Assembly (NCBI GenBank): GCA_019009955.1
Contig: CM032230.1
Coordinates: 17,093,501-17,157,500, forward strand
DNA length: 64,000 bases
Direction: 5' to 3'
DNA from: Riptortus pedestris
Lineage: Eukaryota; Arthropoda; Insecta; Hemiptera; Alydidae
How positions within the stretch are numbered: position 1 is the first letter of the stretch; each line of letters opens with the position of its first letter. Positions 21,861 through 33,004 of the stretch are shown here, in pieces. The notes beneath the pieces were generated by a model. That model had not been told where the DNA came from. It did no database searches and was given only the letters and a program-made list of their open reading frames with translations. Position numbers and translations under genes: made by a program.

Positions 21861-22789
21861 AATAAAGAAACTACCGCGCCCTAGAATAGTGCAGGTAGAA
21901 AAATCTGAAAAGTGGATGTAATTCTATCTCGTAATCGAATTGGACACACCAAAATAACCAACAGTTATTTATTGAAAGACCTCTTCACATACACTTGCGA
22001 CTGCTGCAACGATTACTTTACTATTATACATCCCCTTATGAACTTGTGAAAAATATGATCGTCCAAGAAAATAGATGAACCTTAAACTAAGCTTAAAAGA
22101 ATTCGTTGGAAACGACGAAGAAGACATAAAAAGGCTAATGACTTTCTCACAGGAAAATCATTTGTTGCAAGAAATTCATTAATTTGTTTCAACCTACCTT
22201 TGATGATTTATTAGTAGGTGCAGTATAATGTAGCGAATAAATATTTTATTTATTTATTTGGTTTGTGCCCCACAGCGATGGTGATTGGCATAATTAGAAT
22301 AATGTATTTACTCCTTCATGCACTAACCTTTGTTGTACTTTATTATTATATTATGTAAAATATTTCTTTAATATCTGATTGTTTCTCATATCCGTGCTTT
22401 GTCTAAAGAATATAATAAAAGTTAACCCTTTTAAATCTTTTTAAGTATCCTGTAGACCTATTCTATTTTGTTCTATATGTTTTTGTAAATGTTTATGTGT
22501 TTTAGATATGTTAGCATTTGTGCAATATATTGACTGCTGTCAGTTAATAGTTCTGTCATATAGTAGGGTATGTGAAGGTGTTTTCATTGGATGCAGTCTG
22601 TCAGTATGTGTTTTATCGTAAGGTGTTAGTTGCAGTATTTGCATATAGGGCTATCAGTCCTTGTCATTAAGTGTCTATGTGTCAGGTATGTGTGACCGAT
22701 CCTGATTTTCGCAAGAACTACTTCCTCCTGGCTAGTACTCCTATGGCTCGATGGCCACTCCTTAATAGTGGAGATTTATAATAAAATAA
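21861..22789. other. AT-rich sequence, no gene seen
   Basis: No coding exon or assignable repeat. Contains a small ATTT-rich tract at about 22240-22260. Confidence 0.4.
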
Positions 22790-23550
22790 GGGAGATTTAT
22801 ATATTTAACGAAAAAATAAACGTCCATTATTATGAGTCGGATGGAAAAATTGCATAAAACCAATCTTATCGCAAAGGTAATGCCCTATAAATGCCGTTAT
22901 GTACCCTTTTTATCAATGTCGAATATTAAACAAGATATATGTATTTTTTTAATTTTCAGGCTTCAGTAAATCCCCACTTTTAGTCCTCACACGTTAATAA
23001 TAATTCAATAAAGAATGACAGATCTTATTCCAAGCTTAAAATCCAAATATTGTTTTCAAAGGACCTTTATTATGTGAGAAACATGCAAATACGTTGTGTG
23101 ATGAGATCATCATTTAAGATTTTCGTTTTTGACTAAAAAAATGTTTATTCGATATGTACCATACTCGATATTAATCAGTTTCATTCAACGCTAAAGATAA
23201 TATACGCTAATGGCTAAAATCTGAACGAGAATGCCGGAGGTTTAAAGAAGGGGAATACCGGGAAGGTTTTAAGCGGGGGGAAGAAGAAAGTTGGAAATAT
23301 CACGGTTGTTATGAGGTGTATCGAAAAATGTTTTTGAATCGATTTTGTTAAATTTTCGCATCTCTACAATTGTTGTCCTATACATTCTCTTGCAAATATT
23401 GAGTTAGCTATTCTTAATTTTGTCTTTTAGCATTCAGTAAACCCCCACTTCGGATGTGTACTTAGAGAATATGGTTTGATGAGATCATCAGCTTGTCATC
23501 CAGCACGTGGGAAATCTGCTTAGTTAACGCACCCCCTGCGTGACGCACTT
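22790..23550 (+). mobile_element. HINE-like elements, degenerate, ending in an intact 3' terminus
   Basis: Two overlapping sets of family blocks (22840-22990 and 23130-23550), so probably two old copies. The second ends with CACGTGGGAAATCTGCTTAG, a hairpin-like 'acgcaccccctgcgt' and GACGCAC. Only TTTT separates it from the next copy at 23553. Confidence 0.7.
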
Positions 23551-23552
23551 TT

Positions 23553-23630
23553 AGCAGATTTCCCTTGAGGGAAATCAGCTATTGAGGTCGTACTCATGAC
23601 GCGATTTTCGAAATTTTTCTTCGAAATATA

Positions 23631-23686
<56 letters not shown>

Positions 23687-24047
23687 TGCATTTTTATAGG
23701 GGGAGAATTTCGAAAATTCTTAATATCTCCGTTATTATGCGTCGGATCGAAAAATGTTATAGAACTAATCTTATTGAAAATGTAATTGTCTTTAAATGTT
23801 GTTATGTACGTTTTTTCAGTAGCTTGATTATTAACTGAGATATTTGAATTTTGTAGTTTTCGGTCTTCAGTAAAGCCCCACTCCTACTCATCTCATATTA
23901 ACAATATTCTATTATGTTATGCAGCACTTTTTTGAAGCTTAAATACCATATATTGTTCTCATTGAACTTTAAAGTTTCGAGATAAAGGCAAATACTTGGC
24001 ACACGTGGGAAATAAGCTTAGTTAACTCAGCCCCTGCGTGACGGACT
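23553..24047 (+). mobile_element. HINE-like element, complete short copy, tandem with the previous one
   Basis: Starts AGCAGATTTCCCTTGAGGG immediately after the preceding copy's TTTT. It has (AT)n at about 23636-23680, then a deletion of the 'gctctagcgg' segment, then 'atctccgttattatgcgtcgg' and the 'cttcagtaaagccccact' module. The 3' end has CACGTGGGAAATAAGCTTAG, an intact-looking hairpin and GACGGAC. Confidence 0.85.
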
Positions 24048-24049
24048 AT

Positions 24050-24277
24050 TTTATCTGGTGATTGAACCTAACGGGATAGGTCTGTTTTCCGTGGATTGGG
24101 AGATTCACCGCAGGATGGACCTTATCACTCTGTTATCACTAGCTGCTAGATTAGCTATCTGCAGATATTACACAAAACGTAAGGAGTTGCCTCTGATGTG
24201 GATTGTAGTGTTTTCTGTCAGAACAAACCTACCCTATTTACTCCGATAACTCTAAAAGATATTTCCTTTGCTTTCAA
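24050..24277. other. Unassigned sequence
   Basis: Contains a 63-codon plus frame (24058-24249) without domain or splice support. Confidence 0.3.
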
Positions 24278-24535
24278 GAAAGTACGTCACGCAGGGGCTG
24301 CGTAAACTAATCAAATTTCTCACGTGCTGTTATAACACTTCTGATTACATCTCACCAAATATTCTCCATTTTTAAGTGAAAATCAGATGAGTAGATTAGG
24401 GATTCATCCGAGGACTGAAAAGAAAAATGTATGAGTAACTCGCATCAATTTTTGAAACGATTTTTCTATCCGACTCATAATAACGGAGATATTATAAATT
24501 TCGAATCCCCCCCCCCTTCTCCCCCGTGAATAAAA
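24278..24535 (-). mobile_element. HINE-like 3' half, variant module
   Basis: Minus strand with a clear 3' end ('cgtcacgcaggggctgcgta' on plus) and the variant module shared with 37967 and 17402 ('tccatttttaagtgaaaatc', 'ctcataataacggagatatt'). Confidence 0.75.
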
Positions 24536-24727
24536 TAGTCGATATCCTTGCCAAAAGTACGTCTGAAAGTAAGGAAATTTACACTTGTTAAAATCTTTAC
24601 TAAGAGAAAAATATATTAATTTATGGCAACAGTGTTCGAATCAATCAGATAACGGATTATTTTTAAAATTATATATACCAGTTTTAAAACCAATATCTCA
24701 GTATCCCAACATACATTTTATCTAACA

Positions 24728-24987
24728 TAATTATTATCTGGACACGGAAATATAAACTCTTACTTCTACAGATACAAACGTACTGACTCAAATACATTTA
24801 AACGCGACAGTTACACTGAACAGAAATTCACCCACCTTATTTATGAATGTAGACTAACTCAACACATACAAAGACAGTTAAAGACTTATATTCCTACATG
24901 GGTTATAAATTCCGATATTTTATTTTCAAAACACTTGAAATTATTAAAAACAATAGGCAATGTTATCCTTAAGCTGTTTTTGTTGTA
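24728..24987 (+). pseudogene. Non-LTR retrotransposon C-terminal fragment
   Basis: A continuous frame reads LSGHGNINSYFYRYKR, then FTHLIYECRLTQH and SDILFSKHLK to a stop. LTGHG...Y..R with a later H-L-(I/L)-(Y/F)-EC motif is the usual end of LINE ORF2 proteins, after the RNase-H-like or linker region. Upstream is stopped in frame ('aca taa tta tta'), so this is a 5'-truncated tail, typical of LINE insertions. Clade not determinable. Confidence 0.55.
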
Positions 24988-25374
24988 AAAATATTTTCAA
25001 GTTTCTGTTTACATTTTTTAATATGTATATGTGTATAAATAAATATTATTATGTAAAAATTGTTACAAGTTTTGACAAAATCCACATATAATACAATTAT
25101 GCATGGGAAAGTTAAATCCCTCCACATAGGGTTACTGAGTAGAGGAATTAGTTAAAAAAAACAAACCCCACCTTATCAGATTTCAGCCTCAAACTTATCT
25201 GCCTTTAGAGTTGAATAACAATGTTAAATATCGAGTAACATAGAGATCGTAGATCAATTAAACATTTTTGAGTCAAGAAGTGAAATATTTCTTGATGCCG
25301 TCATGTCATAACGTACTTAGGTATCTCATCTAGTTTAATTCTCTTGACAAAGATATTTATGTTTTGAATAAATC

Positions 25375-25648
25375 GTTTCACGGTATAGTCGCTTATTTTG
25401 AAGTGCGATGACTTAAAGTGGTGGCTTACAGAAGGATGACAACTAAAAAATGCCTAAATCTCGCTTAATATTTTAGACAGAGAAAGCATCTATATAACAA
25501 CATTTACGGAATATTAAATTTGGAATACATACTATAGACATTTTTTCTAAAAAAAAAAAAGGTATAAGGTGGTAAATATCTGTAAAATATTACGAAACGC
25601 GTCTTCGAGTACAACCTCAGTAGCTGATTTCTCAAAGGGGAATCTGAT
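25375..25648 (-). mobile_element. HINE-like element, 5' part, tandem partner
   Basis: Degenerate minus copy ending with 'gctgatttctcaaaggggaa', then TCTGAT at 25648, the family 5' end. AAAA and then the 3' end of another minus copy at 25653 follow directly. Confidence 0.7.
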
Positions 25649-25652
25649 AAAA

Positions 25653-26066
25653 GTCCGTCACGCAGGGACTATGTAAACTAAGCAGATTTCCCAAGTGAAG
25701 TTTAACAATAGCGAAATTACACGAGAGCAGTAAAGGAAACGGCCGAACTCACTCGGCGGGAAAGTCCCTTGTCCATTAGCCGCCCAGATTTAATAAAAAT
25801 GCAAATATCTCGGTTAATATTCAAGATAGAGAATAAATGTATATAACAATATTTATATTAAATTTAATTCGCAATAAGATTGATTCTGTACAATTTTTCG
25901 ATCCGACGTATAGTAACGGAGATATTTCGAATTTTCGAAAAATCCCCCCTTTAAACCCACCCCCTCCCACTGGTTAACGATCTTGATCTTTCTTTTTACA
26001 TAAAACGACTAAGTATCGAGTTTGGTAATGATCAAACAAAAATTGCGACCGCAAGAGCGGTAACAG

Positions 26067-26126
<60 letters not shown>

Positions 26127-26239
26127 TTTTGAAAGGACCTCATTTTCGACACCTACTAGGTAGGATCGATGAACATTTGAAGAAAAATTTCGAAAATTCC
26201 GTCATGAGTACAACCTCAAATGCTGATTTCCCTTAAGGG
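25653..26239 (-). mobile_element. HINE-like element, near-complete
   Basis: Minus copy: GTCCGTCACGCAGGGACTATG, AGCAGATTTCCCAAGTG, the 'cggccgaactcactcggcgg' module, 'tagtaacggagatatttcg', (AT)n at about 26071-26123, 'aggtaggatcgatgaacatt'. The 5' terminal palindrome 'gatttcccttaagggat' is cut, with a (TG)n run replacing the last dozen bases. Confidence 0.85.

Positions 26240-26288
<49 letters not shown>
26240..26288. repeat. (TG)n microsatellite at a HINE 5' end
   Basis: About 24 TG repeats beginning exactly inside the terminal palindrome of the preceding HINE. The frame of repeated Cys-Val is spurious. Confidence 0.95.
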
Positions 26289-26290
<2 letters not shown>

Positions 26291-26734
26291 GTCGAAACCT
26301 CAATTCAATCCTTGTTTCAAGGAGAATTGACAGAAGGTCAATAGATGAAAAATACGTGAACTATCTCCACCGATTTATTTATTTCTACATGTTTGCGTCT
26401 TCTATGACGCCCCTACAGGAGTAATGCACTGTTATAAAAAGATTCGACCTTACCACCTCGGCGGTCACGTCAAGATTAACCTAAATGGAGATGTTTCACC
26501 ACTCAATTGATAATATCGATACATTAAAATGATTTATATCGTAAAAATCGATCTTTCGAGTTTTGAAAAATCGATTCCAGAAGAAGCATAGCTAAATCTG
26601 CATCTAATCTGCTTGCTGTTTATTTAAATATTTGATAAATATCCTATGTAAATTTCTTATCTCAGTTTTCCTGTTTACAACAAATTGTTGTTTTTAATAA
26701 TGTAGATATTTTCTGCTCGGTTACGTTTAGCCAT
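26289..26734. other. AT-rich sequence, no gene seen
   Basis: Nothing assignable. Confidence 0.4.
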
Positions 26735-27157
26735 TATCTAAAATTTCAACCCCCCCCCCGTCAAAATATCTCCGTTATTATTAGCCGGATCGTAAAATGT
26801 TAATAGAATCAATCTTGTTAAACTAACAAGCTCTACAATTGTTGTTCTATACATTTTTCGTAACTCAAGGACTAAGCGAGTTATTCGTACTTTCTTGTTT
26901 TCAGTTATGAGTAACTCTTCCCTGTCCCTTCTACTATGTTTTTTTTTCATAGAAAAAGAGAATACTCGGTGAGAACGGTTGGTTATGCCATCACGTGGAA
27001 AATCTGCTTATTCTTCATAATTTATGGCAAGGGTCACCAATAAAAAACAGTTATTTCGGTGCAAATTTTATTGAAACTGCCCTATTATAAAACATATTGG
27101 GTCCAGAATAAGAATAATAATAAAATCTGCTTAGTTTACACCTGTGTGATGGACATT
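26735..27157 (+). mobile_element. HINE-like element, 3' two-thirds, with a 123-bp insertion
   Basis: Plus blocks 'atctccgttattattagccgg', 'aatcaatcttgtta' and 'cacgtggaaaatctgctta' (to 27010). After the insertion the same word recurs at 27122 and continues 'gtttacacctgtgtgatggac', the family 3' end. Confidence 0.7.
27011..27133 (+). mobile_element. Short retroposon-like insertion with 12-base duplication
   Basis: AAAATCTGCTTA occurs at 26999-27010 and 27122-27133. Between them are about 111 unique bases ending in an A-rich 'aataagaataataat' tail. Target duplication plus A-rich tail suggests a truncated LINE or SINE copy. Confidence 0.5.
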
Positions 27158-27159
27158 TT

Positions 27160-27275
27160 ATAATACTGTATTGCTCCTAAAGAGACGTTATCCTCTATGG
27201 AGGATACAAATCATGCAGAGGAAAATATAGTTCTCGTGTTTTACATCTATTGACCTTCGGCCATTCTCCTTCTGC

Positions 27276-27309
<34 letters not shown>

Positions 27310-27848
27310 TAGATTACATATTATACTCCTGCAAACAAAGGATTCTTACTGAACGAGATATAGGGAATAAAATGTGGGGTGACCACTGTGTCATTTATCT
27401 GAGATTAAATTATGGTTGGCATTGCTTTTTTTTATTTTTTTTTTTTTTTTTATTTTTTTTTTTTTTTTTATTTATCCGAGACCCAGCTTCAGTATTCAGA
27501 TGTAGTGTCACATACCGGGGGTGAGAAATGATAGTCCCCCTTCTACTGAACTATAGTTCCATTATAAGGGTCATGGTAATTGTGATTGGGTGTGCCTTGG
27601 GGGACTGAGGGTGGGCTACCCGGTAGCTGGTGATACCGGGTGGGTTGTAAAGGATAGGAAGAAAACGAAATAAGAAAGGAAGAGGGATAGACGGAGAGGA
27701 GATAAGAAGAAAAAGAGAAAAGATGGCCGCTACAGCCAGAAAATTAGCCTAAGATAGCCGGTAATTTTTCTAAAGAGGGTAAGGGGCGCCCAAACTATCA
27801 TAACTAACCTAAACTACACTATATCTTGGCATTGTTTTCAATATCCTA

Positions 27849-27887
<39 letters not shown>

Positions 27888-28002
27888 CCTTTGATGGTAG
27901 CTTACACCAGAGGCCAATGCCTTCAGTGGTATACATTAATTAAGTAATCTTTATTATTATCAATTTGTAAAGTAAAACTATTGTATTTCTTTTATTTTGC
28001 AG
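27160..28002. other. Upstream region of the six-cysteine gene
   Basis: Contains (AT)n at 27278-27307 and 27853-27886, an interrupted T run at 27424-27472, and a less AT-rich stretch 27480-27810 without a convincing frame. A noncoding first exon for the gene at 28009 could lie here or further upstream, but no promoter is identifiable. Confidence 0.35.
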
Positions 28003-28008
28003 AATATA

Positions 28009-28064
28009 ATGGACAATAAAGCCTGCTGTGTTTTACTAATTGCTGTATTATGCATTTATGAAAG
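28009..28064 (+). CDS. Six-cysteine secreted protein, coding exon 1 (signal peptide)
   Basis: An acceptor 'cttttattttgcag' ends at 28002. ATG at 28009 starts MDNKACCVLLIAVLCIYE, a typical short signal peptide with hydrophobic core at residues 6-17. The donor AAAG|GTAGGT follows 28064, leaving two bases of codon 19. The frame joins exactly to the exons at 29325, 29484 and 35881, giving a 363-base coding sequence. The acceptor upstream of the ATG implies at least one noncoding 5' exon. It is too short to appear as a long open frame. Confidence 0.75.
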
Positions 28065-29324
28065 GTAGGTAAAATAAAAATTAAATAATATCAAAGCAAT
28101 TATATGTTACGAGGTATGATATGGTAAATATTAAGTTAACTGATTAGTAACCAATCATTTTAGCAGATTTGTCTTAAGAATATATCTATATGCATATATA
28201 TACACAAACATTTGAACTTACCCAACGACTTGAACAAACTATTAACAGAAGGTAGCCCACATACAAATACACTATTAACAGTTTCGCTGCGGATGCCCGA
28301 ATCGAAAATCACTTCCAAAAAACGAATTTTTTTTTTGTTGTTTTCTGCTTTAAAGTTGTTCAAACTTCTTGTAATTTTTATGCATTTTAACAACGTTAAT
28401 CTTATTTTTTTTAACCTCGCAACGTATGCGAGGCAGTGAATTAGGTTAAAATTTTTTGTGTATTTCCCTACTAGTGCACTGTCGTGTTTTAAATTTTATT
28501 ATCCATATATATAAACACAAACATTAAAAAACATATTAAAAAAAGTAATTACTTTTTGAACAATGATTTCCTTTTTCTTCAAGATTTTGTGCAGATAAGA
28601 GATTATATATACTCCTGGCTTTGCTGTAAAACGAGTAATGCATTAACACATGTTCTACTGTTAATTTTGAGTTGATTTTAGCAGGTTGGACCAAAAAGAT
28701 TTTTTAGGAAATTTATATGTGTGTGTGAGTGCCGTGTGGCCAACTCTTACATGAGTCAGTACTACTTCATCCTAGCAGCTACTTCTGGATCATATTTCCA
28801 GTTCTTAATGGCTAGTTTAATTTTTACAAAAAAAGGCAATTTGACGATGACCACCTTTTGTTCTACTATTGGTTCAGTATTCTTCGGACATATTTTGGAG
28901 ATGCTGTGTCGATGGTTGTACTGTTAATAGAATTGCGAACATTATTGGCTCCTTCATTTGTTTTCACATTGATTATATTTTTTTCTGATGTCGCCCACAT
29001 GGAAAGTATTTTTTTATCACTCATTTCGTAATACAAGTAATGTTGTCCGTTGCCAGTATTATAGGATTATGAGAATCAATTTTTTTTTTTTTTTGTCATT
29101 AGGGAGTTCAGTGAAGCACTAATATTTATGATTCTCTATTACCTGATACTTGTCCCTCTTTCAGTGTCAGTAAATTTGCAAACGCATCCCCTGAAAGGTG
29201 GAATTAGCTTCATGTAATTTGTATTCGCTTTCGTTGGAAACGCGTACACTTGCTACACCAACTTGCACTAATAATAAAATAAATTTTAGTAATTTCCTAA
29301 TACTTTTGTTCTGTTCTATTTTAG

Positions 29325-29386
29325 TGTTGGCGACGGAAGGAACTGCGAATACATAACGATCCCCTCCGCCTCCAAGCTCTATAAAA
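29325..29386 (+). CDS. Six-cysteine secreted protein, exon 2
   Basis: Acceptor 'ctgttctattttag' ends 29324. The first base completes codon 19 (Ser), followed by VGDGRNCEYITIPSASKLYK and one base of the next codon. Donor AAAA|GTAATA. It encodes the likely mature N terminus and cysteine 1 (residue 26). GC-rich codons such as 'atcccctccgcctccaag' contrast with AT-rich introns and support coding status. Confidence 0.8.
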
Positions 29387-29483
29387 GTAATATACATATA
29401 GACAATATAAGTACTGTCACAAATACATTAGTATATGTATTATAAATAATATATTATTAATCATATCTACACCTGTTTCGCAG

Positions 29484-29576
29484 CTTGCTCAAAAATATAC
29501 CGGGAAGGACCTAACAGATTCACCGGCTCCCTGGCTATAGATGACAGGGTTATACTCAGTGGACAATTGGGACCAG
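29484..29576 (+). CDS. Six-cysteine secreted protein, exon 3
   Basis: Acceptor 'cacctgtttcgcag' ends 29483, after a 97-base intron. It encodes residues 40-70, TCSKIYREGPNRFTGSLAID then DRVILSGQLGP, plus one base. Cysteine 2 is residue 41. Donor CCAG|GTATGG. The phase matches both neighbours without a stop. Confidence 0.8.
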
Positions 29577-29633
29577 GTATGGCAGACTATTAATATTTAA
29601 TGCAAAATTTATAATTTCAATATCTATTTACCT

Positions 29634-29807
29634 AGAGTGGCGAGTTCGATTCTCGCCTGGGCAAAGGAAATTATTTAGTGACGAAATTCATTAAATAACG
29701 TCCTAAAATCCCACCCTGGCTAGAAAAGGGTGGTAACCTGTAGATAACCTGTCCCAATTAGCCTAAGTTTCAAAAAGTGGACGTTAATAAATAAATAAAT
29801 ATTTACT
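29634..29807 (+). mobile_element. tRNA-derived SINE, family 1
   Basis: Plus-strand copy lacking the 5' head. It begins at the B box 'gagttcgattctcgcctggg', then 'gaaattatttagtgacgaa', 'cccaccctggctagaaaa', 'aatagcctaagtt'-type body, and a tail of (AATA)n at 29790-29807. Confidence 0.8.
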
Positions 29808-30147
29808 ATTCACCAAACTAAGTTGACTCCCTTTCACGAAGTAAAGGGGCTTAACTAATTTATGGCGGAAGGTAAACAAAGGAATGAAAACTTCAAATAA
29901 TTATTAAAATCTTTTTTATTTCTCTACTGGTTCCGCGTCCTTATGACGCCTCATCAAGAGGAATTCTACTATGGATAAGCAAAGCTAAACTGGTCACATT
30001 TTCACAACGAAGTAAAGGAAGTATTGTAATTGAGAAAAATTTCATATTTCAACACCGTTATCTGTTGTTATGAACCTCCATGAATGTATCTAGACTAGTT
30101 TCGGCGTGACATCTTTACTTCCGTACTTATCTTTTATAATCCAAAAA

Positions 30148-31114
30148 GTCCGTCACGCAGGGGCTGCGTAAACTAAACTAATTTCCCACGCGAAGTTTAA
30201 CAAATAGATAATTCTACATACCGATAACACAACACCACCGTGAATATTAATTGAATAAATACAAACGACAATAAGAAACCCCACGGGAAGTATCTGAAAT
30301 GTAAACAAGCCGTTCTTCCAACTTCTTACCGGAAAGAAAAACAATTACTGTAATATATCTGAATATAACGTATTAATTTCTTTGAAAACTATATACTATA
30401 TCTAGAACTGTAATTTATAATGAATCAGAATAATTTTCATCACAATCAATCAAATTTCAGTAGTCTAAAAACTTATGAAGGAGGGAGCACTAGAACATAT
30501 TTGCATGTATCTCATGTAATAAATGTCTCTAGAAAACAATATGTGGTATTAAAGCTTCAAATGATGAGGTTTATTACATAACTGAGGATTGTGTATGTAA
30601 CATGGGTAGAAGTGGGGGTTTGCTGGAGGCTGAAAACTGAAAATTGCAAATAATTCGGTTAATATTCAAGACAAGGAATAAATGTATATTCCCATATTTA
30701 TAGTGCATTTAATATAAGATTAATTCTATACATTTTTTCGAACCGACGTATAGTAACGGAGATATTTCGAATTTTTAAAATTCTCTCCTCTAAATCTCCC
30801 CTCCCCCTGGGCGATTAACGAACTTGATCTTTCTTTTTACACAAAACGACTAAATATCGAGTTTGGTAACGATTAAACAATAATTGCCGCTAGAGCGGTA
30901 AAAGGACAAATATATATATATACATACAGTTTTGAACGGACCTCATTTTCGTCATCTCCTGGATAGGATCGATGGACATTTGAAGTAAAATTTCGAAAAT
31001 CCAAAAGCTAGTTCGGCCGTTTCCGTAACTCTTCGGCACTCGTATGGAGATTTCTCTATTGTAAAACTTCACGTAGGAAATCTGCTGAGTTTACGCAGCC
31101 CCTGCGTGACGGAC
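30148..31114. mobile_element. Chimeric HINE-like element with two 3' ends
   Basis: The left end is a minus-strand 3' terminus (GTCCGTCACGCAGGGGCTGCG). The body runs through the long module, G/C-rich block and 'gctagagcgg' to (AT)n and 'ggataggatcgatggacatt'. At 31001 it switches to a plus-strand 3' module ('aaaagctagttcggccgttt') and ends in a plus 3' terminus with hairpin and GGAC. Both outer ends are thus 3' termini and no 5' terminus is present. Confidence 0.8.
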
Positions 31115-31699
31115 TTTTTTGATATTGTGCTTGAGTTAAAAAACGATCGAACGTTAATAGTTTCACATATGTCCCGCATATATGTGGAGCTCTGTAAATA
31201 TATGAATGTATTATGTTAAAGGTTTTGACAAGAAGATAGCCTTAATGCTTTTATAAAAATCAACATTTAAATTTTTCGGTATAATATCTGTCTGATAGTG
31301 AAAGCTGTTATCGGAATAGATAGTTAAATCATTAGTCATCATTAATTATAGCTGTTTACATAAGGATGTTTGTTTATTTATTTTATTGTGTTACATTGTA
31401 TTCGGAATTTCGGTCTTGGGGTTTGTGTTAAATTAAATAATTATTTGTATAGACCATTCCATAATATAAAGGGAAGATAGGCCTAACGTCAATGTACCTC
31501 TTTCAATAAACCACTTACTGACAACGTGAACACATACAGGATCCCGCGTCACTTACTCACTGAAGGTTGGCTACAACTAAAATTGGTCACCACTTGAAAA
31601 AATAGATAAAAAAACACAAGGATCTTAGTAAATAAAGTTGAATTATTTAAATAAGCACTGGCTAAGCTTGTTTGTGCGTGTGCGCGCTCGTATGTGTGT

Positions 31700-31910
<211 letters not shown>

Positions 31911-32322
31911 TTGCATATATGTAAGAAATATAATTAAGAACTTTACTTGTACGCAAAATCATTATCATAAACATACCTTTTTTTTTTTTTTGTTTTTATA
32001 ATTATCCTTGATGAGTAACAACAAATATACAAAATAATTCATAGTGTTTCTTCTGAACACTACAGTATTACATAAAGAAACACAAAATAAGATTTTCTAT
32101 TTAAGTAGAAGATTGTTTATAAATGCACTTGACTGAAAGTACGTCATATTGTAACTTAGTGAATTTATAAACATACATGTTATATACTACAAAAATACTA
32201 TAGTACACGTAGTAAATAAACGCCCTTTACGTATGGATGATGTGCAAAGGAAAATATAATATTTTTCACACACACATACACAAAAAAATATATATTTACA
32301 AATTTTATCTATTACATCTATT

Positions 32323-32525
32323 TTATGATTATTTATTAACATCCTAATTGGGACGGGTTATCTACAGGTTACCACCCTTTTCTAGCTAGGGTTGGACTTA
32401 GCATTTTATTAATGAGTTCGTAATTAAATAAATTCTGATTGTCCAGGCGTGAATCGAACTCGCTTCTGTAGGCTTTCCGTAAGAGATTATGGCCAAAGCT
32501 TTAGCTCACTTGACTAACCCAGGTT
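32323..32525 (-). mobile_element. tRNA-derived SINE, family 1
   Basis: Minus copy with all parts: tail 'attatttattaacatcc', body 'gacgggttatctacaggtta', B-box complement 'gtgaatcgaactcgc', and A-box side 'ctttagctcacttgact'. The plus frame 32489-32698 overlaps it and is not a gene. Confidence 0.75.
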
Positions 32526-32869
32526 TTAACTTTATTACCCTTATTATTACTTTATTTTTAATAGGGACCAGCTCTAGGTCAGTTTCCTCTCCATCTGTAG
32601 TCATTCTATTATATGTATCTTTAAATATTTATTTAGAAAACGTTTTAGTTATAAGTTTGGCATTGCATTTTTACATTTATATATTTGTCTGTTTTTAAAT
32701 TTTTAATATTTTGACTACTTTTTGTTGACTTTTACATTTATTTATTTATATATTACATGTTTTTTTCAAAGTGTAAATGTTGTGTAACAGGCACTGAAGA
32801 TGGGACGGTTCGCCCCGAAAGTACTCTGCTTTTAATAAACGAAGTTAAGCGTGGAGCTTTTGACCTTTT

Positions 32870-32957
32870 AGCAGATTTCCCTTAGGGGAAATCAGCTATT
32901 GAGGTCGTACTCTTGACGGAATTTTTAGAAGACGAAAATGAGGTCCGTTCAAAACTT

Positions 32958-33004
<47 letters not shown>

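Noticed and set aside
28721..28927. 68-codon plus frame inside intron 1 of the six-cysteine gene
   Set aside because: No flanking splice signals in phase and no domain; exons 1 and 2 join without it.
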